Shown: positions 52,307-61,328 of the stretch, piece by piece
Position numbering within the stretch: position 1 is the first letter of the stretch
Layout of the letters: each line of letters begins with the position of its first letter
Assembly (NCBI GenBank): GCA_963797635.1
Contig: CAWCPZ010000010.1
Location: forward strand, 496,001-560,000
Reading direction: 5' to 3'
DNA from: JAOUEA01 sp963797635
GTDB lineage: Bacteria > Actinomycetota > UBA4738 > HRBIN12
DNA: 64,000 nucleotides
Notes under the pieces: generated by a model
Seen by the model: only the letters and a program-made list of their open reading frames with translations
What the model was told of the DNA's origin: nothing
Databases searched by the model: none
Made by a program: the position numbers and the translations under genes

Positions 52307-53488
52307 GCGCCCTCGACCGGCCAGCCGGTGTACAGCTCGGCGCCGCGCTTCCGCAGCTCGTTGCCGATCACCACGCGCTGGATCTCGCTCGTGCCTTCCC
52401 AGATGCGATCGACGCGCAACTCCCGGTAGAGGCGCTCGACGGGTTCGTCGCGCATGTAGCCGCGGCCGCCGAAGATCTGCACCGCCTTGTCGATCACCCG
52501 GCCGGCCGTCTCGCTGCACACCAGCTTCACGGCGCTCGCCATCGCGTGGGTCTGCTTCCGATCGGCGTCGCCTCGCGCGGCCTCCCAGCACACGCGGTAC
52601 AGGAGCGACTTCGCCGCCATGATCTCGGCCGCCATGTCGGCGAGCATGAACTCGATCGCCTGGAAGTCCACGATCGCCCGTCCGAACTGCCGCCGGTCCT
52701 GCGCGAAGTCCAACGCGAGCTGCAGGGCGCGTGCGCTGGCGCCCATCGTGCGGGCGCCGATCATGATCCGCTCTTCGACGAACCAGTCCTTCGTGAGCTC
52801 GAACCCCTCGCCCACCTCACCCAGGATCGCATCGTCGCCCAGGCGCACCCCGTCGAAGGCGAAGATCGGATGCTCGAACACGAACGTGTGCGTGTACTTC
52901 GGGGTGCGGACCAGCCGCACGCCCGGGGTGTCCTTGTCCACCAGGAACACGGTCGCCTTCGCCGGATCGGCGTCGACGTGGGCGTGCACCAGGAAGAAGT
53001 CGGCGACGTCGCCGCTCGTGACGTGCCACTTCTCACCGTCGAGCACCCAGCCGTCGCCGTCCCGGCGAGCGGTGGTGGCCACCATCGAGACGTCGGAGCC
53101 TGCGCCCTCCTCGGTGATCGCGTACGCGTCACGACGCTCGCCGCGGATCGCCGGGTGCAGGTAGCGCGCCCGCTGTTCGTCGGTGCACCGTTGCAAGGGG
53201 ATCGACGGACGCCACGGGATGTCCCACAGGGCGCCCGTGGCGTGGCCCCACTGTTCCTCGATCAGCATCTGCTGGAACGTGTCGTAGCCCTGGCCGCCGT
53301 CGGCGACCGGATGGTTGATCGCGTTGAACCCGGCGTCGAGCACGGCTCGCTTCGCCGCCGCGTGGCTCTCGGGCGTGAGGCCGTCGTGCTCCTCGCACTC
53401 GTCCTCGAGCGGGATCAACACGTCGCGGGTGAAATCCACGAGCGGTGCGTTGCAGTGCCGCGTCGTCGGCGCTGAGGCGGATGTCCAC
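52303..53488 (-). CDS. Acyl-CoA dehydrogenase, second copy, one frameshift
   Basis: About 394 residues from GTG 53488 (complement) behind GAGGAGTGACCC; one inserted G near 53440 must be ignored to join MDIRLSADDAALQRTAR to DFTRDVLIPLEDECEEHDG. YAITEEGAGSDVSMVATTA and QIFGGRGYMRDEPVERLYRE are the two ACAD signatures; IWEGTSEIQRVVIGNELRK closes the FAD site. It is a paralogue of the gene at 28604 with the same organisation. Substrate chain is unknown; transfer of electrons to ETF is expected. Confidence 0.88.
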
Positions 53489-53580
53489 GGGTCACTCCTC
53501 GTTCATGCTGGGCAGCGGTAGGGTCCGCCACCGGGCGGATGCCCGCGCAGTCTAGGTCGCCGATCGCGAGGAGGGTGAAC

Positions 53581-54795
53581 GTGACGAGGACGCTGTTCCG
53601 AGGAGGACGGGTGTTCGACGGCTCGGGCGCCGCGCCGGCTGAGGCCGATGTCGTGATCGAGGACGGCCGGATCGTCGAGGTCGGATCCGGCCTCGACGGC
53701 GACGATGCCGTCGGATGCGCCGGCAAGGCGCTGCTCCCCGGATTGTTCGACTGCCACGTGCATCTCGCGTTCCGCTACGAGGACTTCGACGAATACGCGC
53801 GCATGCAGGAGCCGTTCTCGCTGGCGTTCTTCCGCATGGCCGAGAACCTCCGCATCACCTTGGCGCTGGGCATCACCACGGTGCGCGACGCCTCCGGCGC
53901 CGACGCGGGCCTGCGGGCGGCCGTCGAGGAGGGCACGCTCGTCGGCCCGCGGATGCAGATCTCGGTCAACATGCTGTCGATGACCGGGGGCCACAACGAC
54001 CCCTGGCTCCCGAGCGGCGTCGAAGGGGTCTTCGGCACGCCGTACCCGGGGATGCCCTCCGGGGTGTGCGACGGGGTCGACGAGGTGAGCAAGACCGTGC
54101 GCGAGATGATCCGCGCGGGGGCCGACGTCATCAAGATCGCGTCCTCCGGCGGGTTCCTCTCGCCGGCCGACGACCCGATGGAACCGAACTACTCCCAGGA
54201 CGAGGTCGAGGCGATCGTCCGCACCGCCGCCGACCTGGGGACGTGGGTGATGTCGCACGCGCACGGCCCCGAGGGGATCAAGCGCGCGGTGCGCGCCGGC
54301 GTCCGTTCGATCGATCACGGGACCTACCTCGACGCCGAAGGCGCCGCGATGATGGTGGAGCGGGGCACATGGCTCGTGCCCACCCTCACCGCCGGTGACG
54401 CCACCGAGGCGCTCGCCGCCGACGAGAAGGTGCAGCCCGCCGTGCGCGACAAGCTTCGTGGGTTGGGGCGTCCGGAATTCGACGCGATGCGCCTGGCCGC
54501 CGATGCGGGGGTGAAGGTGGCCATGGGGACCGATTGCCCGGTGGCCCCGCACGGTACGAACCTCAACGAGCTCCGCCACATGGCGGCCAACGGCTTCACG
54601 CCCGAGCAGGCGCTGCACGCCGCCACGAAGAGCGCCGCCGAGCTGATGGGGCTGCAGGACGAGCTGGGCACGATCGAGCCCGGCAAGCGCGCGGACCTCG
54701 TGGTGATCGATGGCGACCCGCTCGAGTTCGCCGGGTACGAAGACCGGATCGAGCAGGTGTGGAAGGACGGCGTCCGGGCCGTGCCGTTCGCGTGA
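53581..54795 (+). CDS. Metal-dependent amidohydrolase (imidazolonepropionase/prolidase-like)
   Basis: 404 residues from GTG 53581 behind GAGGAGGGTGAAC; an ATG at 53539 would lack a ribosome site. Metal ligands: HVH in LFDCHVHLAFRYED, lysine in VIKIASSGGFLSP (a likely carboxylated bridge), histidines in VMSHAHGPEGIKRA and SIDHGTYL, and aspartate in GTDCPVAPHGTN. The pattern matches the subtype-I amidohydrolases that include Xaa-Pro dipeptidases and imidazolonepropionase. The exact amide substrate is not defined. Confidence 0.88.
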   Translation: MTRTLFRGGRVFDGSGAAPAEADVVIEDGRIVEVGSGLDGDDAVGCAGKALLPGLFDCHVHLAFRYEDFDEYARMQEPFSLAFFRMAENLRITLALGITTVRDASGADAGLRAAVEEGTLVGPRMQISVNMLSMTGGHNDPWLPSGVEGVFGTPYPGMPSGVCDGVDEVSKTVREMIRAGADVIKIASSGGFLSPADDPMEPNYSQDEVEAIVRTAADLGTWVMSHAHGPEGIKRAVRAGVRSIDHGTYLDAEGAAMMVERGTWLVPTLTAGDATEALAADEKVQPAVRDKLRGLGRPEFDAMRLAADAGVKVAMGTDCPVAPHGTNLNELRHMAANGFTPEQALHAATKSAAELMGLQDELGTIEPGKRADLVVIDGDPLEFAGYEDRIEQVWKDGVRAVPFA

Positions 54796-54817
54796 GGCTC
54801 CCTTGACCTCGCGCCGG

Positions 54818-54823
54818 TAGGCT
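54818..54823 (+). promoter_or_regulatory. Leaderless -10 element (TAGGCT)
   Basis: TAGGCT exactly 6 bases before the ATG at 54830. Confidence 0.5.
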
Positions 54824-54829
54824 CGCCCG

Positions 54830-55669
54830 ATGCTCGGCATCGCGCTCGCCCTGGCCTCCGCGGCCTCCTGGGGGACCGCCGACTTCCTCGGTGGCCTCAC
54901 CACCAAGCAGCTGTCGATCCTGGTGGTCTCGGCGGTGTCCCAGTTCGCGGGCCTCGTGTTCATGGTGCTGATCCTCGTGGTGCTGGCGCGGGGACCCGCC
55001 GACAGCCACGTCATCGTCCTGGGCCTGGCCGCGGGGGTGTGCGGCGTCGTCGGGCTGGCGGCGCTCTACTCAGGCCTGGCGATCGGACCGATGGGGGTGG
55101 TCGCCCCGATCACGGCGCTCTCGGGCGTGGTGTCGGTGTGCATCGGTCTCGCGCGGGGCGACCGTCCGAGCGGGCTCCAGCTCGCGGGCATCGTCGTGGC
55201 GATCGTCGGCGTCGTGCTCGCCTCCCGCACGCCCGAGGGGCACGGGGAACCCGTCACCGCCCGCGCGATCGTGCTGGCGGTGATCGCCGCGGTGAGCCTC
55301 GGCGTCCTGGTGGTGCTGCTGGACGAAGGTGGCCGGATCGACCCCGCGTGGACCTCGACCATGGTGCGCGTCAGCGCGCTCACGCTGCTGGCCGTCGCGG
55401 TGCTCGTCCGCCGTCCGTCGTTCGCGATGGCGCGCATCCAGCTGGGGACGCTCGTGGTGGTGGGGCTGTTGGACAACGGCGCCAACCTGCTGTTCGCCAT
55501 CGCGTCCTCGACGGGACAGTTGCTCAGCGTGATCGCCGTGCTCGCGGCGCTCTATCCCGTCAGCACGGTCCTGCTGGCGCGGATCGTGCTGCACGAACGG
55601 CTCGCGCGCGTCCAGGTGGCCGGAGTGGTCCTGGCCTTCGTCGGGATCGCGCTCCTGGCGCTCGGCTAG
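54830..55669 (+). CDS. EamA/DMT-superfamily transporter
   Basis: 279 residues with about ten hydrophobic segments in two EamA repeats. ASAASWGTADFLGGLTTKQL opens the first; VLLDEGGRIDPAWTSTMVRV the second. The ends LALYSGLAIGPMGVVAPITA-like and LYPVSTVLLARIVLHERLAR are typical of drug/metabolite exporters. Substrate is unknown. Leaderless start; the following amidase has its own promoter. Confidence 0.85.
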   Translation: MLGIALALASAASWGTADFLGGLTTKQLSILVVSAVSQFAGLVFMVLILVVLARGPADSHVIVLGLAAGVCGVVGLAALYSGLAIGPMGVVAPITALSGVVSVCIGLARGDRPSGLQLAGIVVAIVGVVLASRTPEGHGEPVTARAIVLAVIAAVSLGVLVVLLDEGGRIDPAWTSTMVRVSALTLLAVAVLVRRPSFAMARIQLGTLVVVGLLDNGANLLFAIASSTGQLLSVIAVLAALYPVSTVLLARIVLHERLARVQVAGVVLAFVGIALLALG

Positions 55670-55721
55670 CGCCACCTGAGCTCGGGGGCCGTGGGCGTTG
55701 TCCGGAGTGACCGGTGGTGGG

Positions 55722-55771
55722 TAGGCTCGCCAGCCATGTGCACCCAACGGCGTGACGCGAGGTCGTCCTGA
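55722..55771 (+). promoter_or_regulatory. -10 element TAGGCT and 11-codon upstream ORF before the amidase
   Basis: TAGGCT (55722-55727) lies 8 bases before an ATG at 55736 that opens a short frame, MCTQRRDARSS. It ends at TGA 55769-55771, which overlaps the amidase ATG (TGATG). It looks like a leaderless leader peptide that couples translation into the amidase gene. Confidence 0.4.
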
Positions 55772-57159
55772 TGTCCCTCGCGGAGCTTGCCGCCGCCGTC
55801 AGGGACGGCCGCACCACGTCGTCCGCGTTGGTGGCCGAGTCCCTGCACCGCATCGAGGCCGGCGACGGTCCGGTGAACGCGGTGGTCCTGCGCCGCGACG
55901 AGGACGCGCTCGCCGACGCCGCTGCGCTCGACGCGCGCGTCGCCGCGGGCCAGGATCCCGGTCCGCTGGCCGGCCTGCCGCTGCTGGTCAAGGACATCGA
56001 AGACTGCGCCGGTCTGCCCACGACCTTCGGATCGCTGCTGCGCAGGGATGCGGCGCCGGCCGAACGCGACTGCCGGGCCGTGGCGAGGCTGCGTGCCGCC
56101 GGAGCGGTGGTGGTCGGCAAGACCAATACCCCCGAGTTCGCGTTCGAGGGGTTCACCTCGAACCGGCTGTTCGGCGACACGCACAATCCCTGGGCGTTGG
56201 ATTGGTCGCCCGGCGGCTCGAGTGGGGGGAGCGGTGCCGCGCTCGCCATGGGCCTGGCTCCGCTCGCCACCGCCACCGATGGTGGGGGGTCGATCCGGAT
56301 CCCGGCGGCCTTCTGTGGGTTGGTCGGCCTGAAGCCCACCAAAGGCCTGATCGGCGACGATCCCATCCCGTCGTGGATCGATCTGTCGTCGAAGGGTCCG
56401 TTGACGGTCTCGGTCGCCGACGCAGCCCTGCTGCTGGAGGTGCTCCGTGGGCCGACCGACGGCGACCCCACCGCGGTCCCCGCGTGGTCGCCGCGCGAAG
56501 GCGTGTGGCCCTCCCGGCTGATGGTGACCCCTCGCCTGGTCGAGGGCGGGCCGTTGCCCGATGCGGTGGCTGCCCTGTTCGATGAGGCCGTGGCGTCGTT
56601 GGAGATGGTGACCGGGCTCACGGCCGAACCCATCGCCTCGCCGTTCCCCCCGCAGCTCGACGAGGACTGGTTCATCGCGGTGGGCACCGAGGAGCTCACC
56701 TGGATCGGTCGTGACGTGGTGATCGAACACGCGGACGAGCTCACGGCCTACGTCCGCGGCGCGTTGGAGTATGCGGCGACCTTCACCGTCGATGACTACC
56801 TGGCGGCGCGTCGCCGCAGGTTCGAGTTCGTCAAGGTGATTGACCAACTCCTGGGGCCCGATGCGATCGTGGTGTCGCCCACGATGTGCGTCGAAGGCTT
56901 CTACGCGGACGGCCGGGCCCCGGGCGAGGACGACGCGGGGAGCACCCAAGCCCCCGCCTACAACACGCAGGCCGCGAACATCACCGGGCATCCTGCCCTG
57001 AGCCTGCCGGCCGGACGTTCGCCCAACGGCGTGCCGTTCGGGATCCAACTGACCGGTCCGCGGTTCGCCGACGACCTGCTGCTTGCGGTGGGCGCCGCCT
57101 GGGAAGCGGCGCACCCCTGGCCGCTGTCGGCCCCGGGCTTCGAACCGTTCGGCCGCTGA
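55771..57159 (+). CDS. Amidase-signature family hydrolase, second copy
   Basis: 462 residues from ATG 55771. The triad is present: lysine in LPLLVKDIEDCAG (about 77), cis-serine in GGSSGGSGAALAMG (about 152) and nucleophile serine in TDGGGSIRIPAAF (about 176). ALSLPAGRSPNGVPFGIQLT is the C-terminal hallmark. It differs from the amidase at 24399 in substrate-binding loops; neither substrate can be predicted. Its stop directly abuts a truncated, oppositely oriented ABC permease. Confidence 0.9.
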   Translation: MSLAELAAAVRDGRTTSSALVAESLHRIEAGDGPVNAVVLRRDEDALADAAALDARVAAGQDPGPLAGLPLLVKDIEDCAGLPTTFGSLLRRDAAPAERDCRAVARLRAAGAVVVGKTNTPEFAFEGFTSNRLFGDTHNPWALDWSPGGSSGGSGAALAMGLAPLATATDGGGSIRIPAAFCGLVGLKPTKGLIGDDPIPSWIDLSSKGPLTVSVADAALLLEVLRGPTDGDPTAVPAWSPREGVWPSRLMVTPRLVEGGPLPDAVAALFDEAVASLEMVTGLTAEPIASPFPPQLDEDWFIAVGTEELTWIGRDVVIEHADELTAYVRGALEYAATFTVDDYLAARRRRFEFVKVIDQLLGPDAIVVSPTMCVEGFYADGRAPGEDDAGSTQAPAYNTQAANITGHPALSLPAGRSPNGVPFGIQLTGPRFADDLLLAVGAAWEAAHPWPLSAPGFEPFGR

Positions 57160-57547
57160 TCGCCGTGTCGGGAGAGGTCGCGGCCGCACCGACGGTCACG
57201 TGCCGCCGGCGCACCGGCGTGGAGAGCAGGAGGTCCAGGGTGTGGCCCTCCTCCTCGCCGGCGATCGCCCGGGAGCCGGCGCCGATCGCGAACACCAGCA
57301 TCAGGATCAGACCGAGCGTGCTGAAGGTCTCGCTGCGCAGATAGCCGGCCGGCGTCGTGAAGTCGTTGCCGATCAGCGTGCGGAGGGCTTCGGGCAGCTT
57401 GTCCATGTAGCCCTGGAAGTCGGCGGCGCTGTCGTGGATGCTCGGGTAGAACGCCGCGTACATCGCCGCCACCGCTGCGAGCCCCGCGGCCCAACCGAGG
57501 AACGCGCGCCGTTGTTGACGCACCGTGGTGGTGAGGAGCGCGCTCAC
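57160..57547 (-). pseudogene. Truncated ABC-2 type permease
   Basis: GTG 57547 (complement) overlaps the ATPase stop as GTGA. About 125 residues are credible: a membrane segment (FLGWAAGLAAVAAMYAAFYP), an extracellular loop, a second segment (STLGLILMLVFAIGAGSRAI) and GEEEGHTLDLLLSTPV, the classic cytoplasmic block of ABC-2 permeases. The frame then runs into the antisense of the amidase, open to 56981, with no further membrane helices. Family members have about six helices and 250-280 residues, so the C-terminal half is missing. A deletion, rearrangement or assembly junction near 57160-57200 would explain it. Confidence 0.65.
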
Positions 57548-58462
57548 GAGGTCGCTCCCGTCTCGGGCCCGTCCTCGTAGAAGCCGAGGAACGCCTCCTC
57601 GAGGCTGGGTTGATGGGTCTCGACGGTGACCACGGTGTGCCGCGCCGCTTCCTTGACCACGGCGTCGAGCGGACCTTCCACGGTGAGCATGACCGAGTCG
57701 CCGTGCACGCTCACGTCGAGGACGCCCGGCAACCGAGCGAACGCCTCACCCGTCACGGCGCCGTCGATGTGGAACTCGATCCGCCGTCTCGCCTTCGCCT
57801 TGAGGTCGCCGATGTCGGCCACCGTGACGAGCGCGCCGTCGCGGATGATGCCGACCCGGTCGCAGACGCGTTCGACCTCGGGCAGCACGTGGGAGCTGAG
57901 GAACACCGTGGCGCCTCGGTCACGCACCTCCTGGTCGATCAGCGTGTAGAACGCCTGTTGCATCAGGGGGTCCAGGCCTTGGGTGGGTTCGTCCAGGATC
58001 AGCAGATCGGGTCGGTGCATGAACGCCTGCACCAGGCCCACCTTCTGCTTGTTGCCGTGCGAGAGCGCACGGATCTGTTTGTCGGTGTCGAGATCGAAGC
58101 GCTCGCACAGCTCGGTGACGAACGACCACTCGACCGCACCGCGCAAGGCCGGCGAAGGTCCGGAGGAACTCCTGTGCCGTCATCCGCTCGTACAGGCTGA
58201 GCTCGCCCGGAAGGTAGCCCACCCGTTCGTGCACCTTGACGCCCTCGCGGCGCGGGTCCAAGCCGAACACGCGCACCGTGCCCGACGTCGGCCGGATGAA
58301 GTCGAGCATCGTGCGGATCGTCGTGGTCTTGCCGGCACCGTTCGGCCCGAGGAACCCGAACCGCTCACCCTCCGCGACGTGGAAGCTCAGGTCGTCGACG
58401 CCGCGCGCGCTGCCGTAGCGCTTCGTGAGGTGATCGGCGCGCACGACGTCGGGGGTCGCCAT
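57544..58462 (-). CDS. ABC-2 type transporter ATPase, one frameshift
   Basis: About 305 residues from ATG 58462 (complement) after removing one inserted T near 58150 (CTTGCGC for CTGCGC). Walker A is GPNGAGKTT (about 41), the signature region ALSHGNKQKVGLVQAF departs from LSGGQ as in BcrA/drug-export subfamilies, and Walker B is LLILDEPTQGLDPL. The C-terminal accessory domain (GVLDVSVHGDSVMLTVEGP) is typical of ABC-2 exporters. Its partner permease is truncated, so the transporter may be inactive unless an intact permease exists elsewhere. Confidence 0.85.
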
Positions 58463-58566
58463 CGAGCGAACGCTACTGCATCTGGCGGACGATCACGATG
58501 CTGGTTTCCGCCGTGGTCGCACGCTAGGCTTCGGGCGTCCACCGGCCAACCCTGGAGCAGCCCGAC

Positions 58567-59686
58567 GTGGAACCGATCGATCTGACGACCCTGTCCTCCG
58601 ACGTGCGGCGCGGGCCGCTGTTCGAGCGGCAGCGCGCGATGGGCGCCACCTTCTACGAGGACTACGGACGGCTGTGGGCGGCCTCCTTCGGTGACCTCGA
58701 TCGCGAGTACGCCGCGATCCGCACCGGGGCGATGGTCTGGGACATCTCGCCGCTGTCGAAGTTCCACATGGTGGGACCGCAGGTCCGCGAAGCGCTCGAG
58801 CGGCTCACGTCCCGACCGATCTCCGGCGAGGAGCCGGGCCAGGTCCGGTATCTGGTGATCCTCGACGAGGCCGGGCACATCGTGGACGAGGGGACGCGCT
58901 ACCTGATCGGCCCCGACGAGGCCTGGTACGTGGGCAACGAAGATCGACCGGCGCTGGTCGAGCACATCGCGGCGGCGCTCGAAGGGTTCGACGTCACCAC
59001 GACCAATCGCACGGATGAGGTGGCCGCCCTCGCGATCCAGGGCCCGGAGGCGTTCGATGTGCTGGCCCCACTGATCGACGTCGACCTCGCGTCGCTCGAC
59101 TACTACCGGTGCCGGCCCGACGTGGCGGTGGCGGGGGTGCCGGCGATGATCTCGCGCACCGGCTTCTCCGGCGAACTCGGGTACGAGCTGTTCGTCCCCG
59201 ACGGCGTGGATCGGGTGTGGGACGGGCTCCTGGAGGCGGGGGCGACGCCGGTCGGGCTCGACGCCGTGGAGATGGCACGCGTCGAGGTCGGGTTCCTGGT
59301 GGCCGACGAGGACTACGTCTCGTTCGAGACCGATCCCTACGAGGTCGGGCTGGGGCGAGTTCATCGATCTGACCGGGCACGAGTTCGTCGGCAGGGAGGC
59401 TGCCCTCGCCGCCTCGCAGGACGAGCACCGGGAGCTCGTGACGCTGGTGTTCGACGAACCTGAGGTGCTGCCGACCCCCGGCCAGGTCACCCTCGACCGC
59501 CGCGTGGTGGGAGAGGTCCGCAGCGTGGAACGGTCGCCCCGGTTCGGGATGCTGGGCCTGGCGGTCCTCGACGCCGACCTGGCCGTGGACGGCGCGTTCG
59601 TGGAGGTCGACGGCATCGCCGCGGTGGTGCGTCCTCGGCCCATCGACGACGGAGACCGGGCGCGGCGCACGCGGCCCGGCGGCTAG
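58567..59686 (+). CDS. Stand-alone GcvT-like folate-dependent aminomethyltransferase-family protein, one frameshift
   Basis: About 372 residues from GTG 58567 after ignoring an inserted C near 59357. YAAIRTGAMVWDISPLSKFH is the GcvT N-terminal block. ALAIQGPEAFDVLAPLIDVD, SRTGFSGELGYELFV and the post-shift EFIDLTGHEFVGREAALA complete the fold. It resembles glycine-cleavage T-protein and the GcvT domains of DMGDH-type enzymes but lacks an FAD domain, and no gcvH/gcvP is near. It may demethylate or transfer C1 from another amine. It converges on the FAD oxidoreductase at 59683, overlapping by four bases. Confidence 0.84.
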
Positions 59687-61116
59687 GGGCCGAGGTTGTA
59701 GCCCAGGCGGCGCGGGAGCTTCGCCACGAAATCCACGAGCGGGTTCGGGTCTTCGCCGCGGTCCTCGAACTCGTCCTTGCGGCGGATCGCGTGGTTCGCG
59801 ATGAGCGCTCCGGGGGAGCGGATCGGCTCGGGCGGGAACTTCATCGGACGCGCATCGACGATCGGCAGGTCGAGCACGTCGTCGTATCGGCCGAGCGAAC
59901 GGTTCGCCAGGATGCGACCGCCCAGGTGGGCGGGACCCACGCCGTTGCCCGTGTAGCCCATGCCGTAGTGCACGGTGCCGTGCTCGAGCGTGCCGAAGAA
60001 CGGCAGGTGCGAGCCGGCGACGTCGATCGGACCGCCCCACCCCGCGTCGATCGGCACGTCGGCGAACGTGGGGAACATCCGGTGCAGGTCGCGGGCCGCC
60101 ACCTGCAGCGCCTGCTCGTCGTAGGCGAACCGCGGGCCGATGTGGCGGGCCAGGTTCGGCTGCATGCCGCCGATGCCGAACGCGATACGGCCGTCGGGCG
60201 TGGTGCGCAGGTAGTGCAGCGCGGCGCGGTAGTCGGACAATCCCATGCCGTCGGTCCAGCCGATCTCGGCGAGCTTCTCGGGCGCCGGTGCCGTCATCAC
60301 GATGTAGCTGCCGCGCACCGTGATCGCGCGGCGGAACCGCTTCCAATGGCTGGCCCACGCGTTGAGGGCGATCACGCCGGCACCCGCGCGAACGGTGCCG
60401 CGGGGGGTCTCGGCGATCGCGGGCGACCCCGAGCCGAACCGGGTCACCGGGGTCTGCTCGTAGATGCGCACGCCCTGGTCCATCAGCACGCGTCGCAGGC
60501 CACGCGCCAGGCGCGCCGGCTGCACGCTGGCGCCGTACTTCGTGAAGACGCCGCCCTTGAACGTGGGCGAATCGACCATGGCCCGGACCTCCTGGGGCCC
60601 CATGACCCTGAAGTCCTCGGCCAGGCCCAGGCGGTCGGCGGTGATGACGAGATCGCCCCAGGACCCCACCTGCGCGTCGGAGGCCGCCGCGTTGAGGTCG
60701 CCGTCGTTCGCGAACCATGCGTCGACGTCGTGCTCGTCGCAGAAGGCGCTGATCGCCTGCACGCTCTCCTCGCCCGCTTCACAGAGCGAGATCGCGGCTT
60801 TGTCACCGAACTCCGAGACCAGTCGCGGCAGGTCGCCCCAGTAGCTGTTCACGAACCCGCCGTTGCGGCCGCTGGGCCCGCCGCCGCAGATGTCCTGCTC
60901 CAGGATCACGACGTCGGTGCCGGGGTCGAGCTGCTTCAGGTGGAACGCGGTCCACATCCCGGTGTAGCCGCCGCCCAGGATCACGACGTCGGCCGTGGTG
61001 TCCTCGGTGAGCGCGGGCGAAGGTTCGCCGGCGAACTCTGGTCGCGCGAGCGCTTCGGTGAGCCACCAGCTCCGGCCGGCGTCGGGCGGGATCGGGATCG
61101 TCGCGGTGTCAGCCAT
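59683..61116 (-). CDS. FAD-dependent amine oxidoreductase (PuuB-like)
   Basis: 477 residues from ATG 61116 (complement); the frame is open upstream, but MADTATIPIPPDAGRSWWL is a good start. TADVVILGGGYTGMWTAFHL binds FAD. CGGGPSGRNGGFVNSYW is the hallmark of gamma-glutamylputrescine oxidase-like DAO proteins. GMGYTGNGVGPAHLGGRILA is the C-terminal flavin block. The substrate is a primary or secondary amine of unknown identity. It is divergent from ilvD across 212 bases that contain repeated TATCGGT elements. Confidence 0.87.
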   Translation of the reverse strand: MADTATIPIPPDAGRSWWLTEALARPEFAGEPSPALTEDTTADVVILGGGYTGMWTAFHLKQLDPGTDVVILEQDICGGGPSGRNGGFVNSYWGDLPRLVSEFGDKAAISLCEAGEESVQAISAFCDEHDVDAWFANDGDLNAAASDAQVGSWGDLVITADRLGLAEDFRVMGPQEVRAMVDSPTFKGGVFTKYGASVQPARLARGLRRVLMDQGVRIYEQTPVTRFGSGSPAIAETPRGTVRAGAGVIALNAWASHWKRFRRAITVRGSYIVMTAPAPEKLAEIGWTDGMGLSDYRAALHYLRTTPDGRIAFGIGGMQPNLARHIGPRFAYDEQALQVAARDLHRMFPTFADVPIDAGWGGPIDVAGSHLPFFGTLEHGTVHYGMGYTGNGVGPAHLGGRILANRSLGRYDDVLDLPIVDARPMKFPPEPIRSPGALIANHAIRRKDEFEDRGEDPNPLVDFVAKLPRRLGYNLGP

Positions 61117-61127
61117 GCAGGACCCTA

Positions 61128-61258
61128 GGGTACCGATACCGAAAGCGCGATGCGGTTCGTCGGAGCGGTCGAGCGGTCCACGCTCATGCCGGAACCGGTA
61201 TCGATGTGGAGTCCCCGAAGCCATCTGCCTCGTGGATATCGGTTCCGGTATCGGTCCG
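61128..61258. repeat. Repeated TATCGGT/CCGGTATCG elements between the amine oxidoreductase and ilvD
   Basis: TATCGGT occurs at 61237-61243 and 61249-61255 (12-base spacing) and, inverted, at 61132-61138. CCGGTATCG occurs at 61195-61203 and 61245-61253, preceded by GGAA or GGTT. The arrangement within a divergent promoter region suggests binding sites for one regulator. Confidence 0.5.
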
Positions 61259-61328
61259 CCCCAGGGTCAGGCCCGGGCTGGCGTTGCTACCGTGAGGTCC
61301 CCATCCCATCCGCCGAGGAGGCTCCACG

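Noticed and set aside
55771..57159. gatA of the amidotransferase complex
   Set aside because: No gatB or gatC neighbours, and a similar amidase occurs at 24399; generic amidase is safer.
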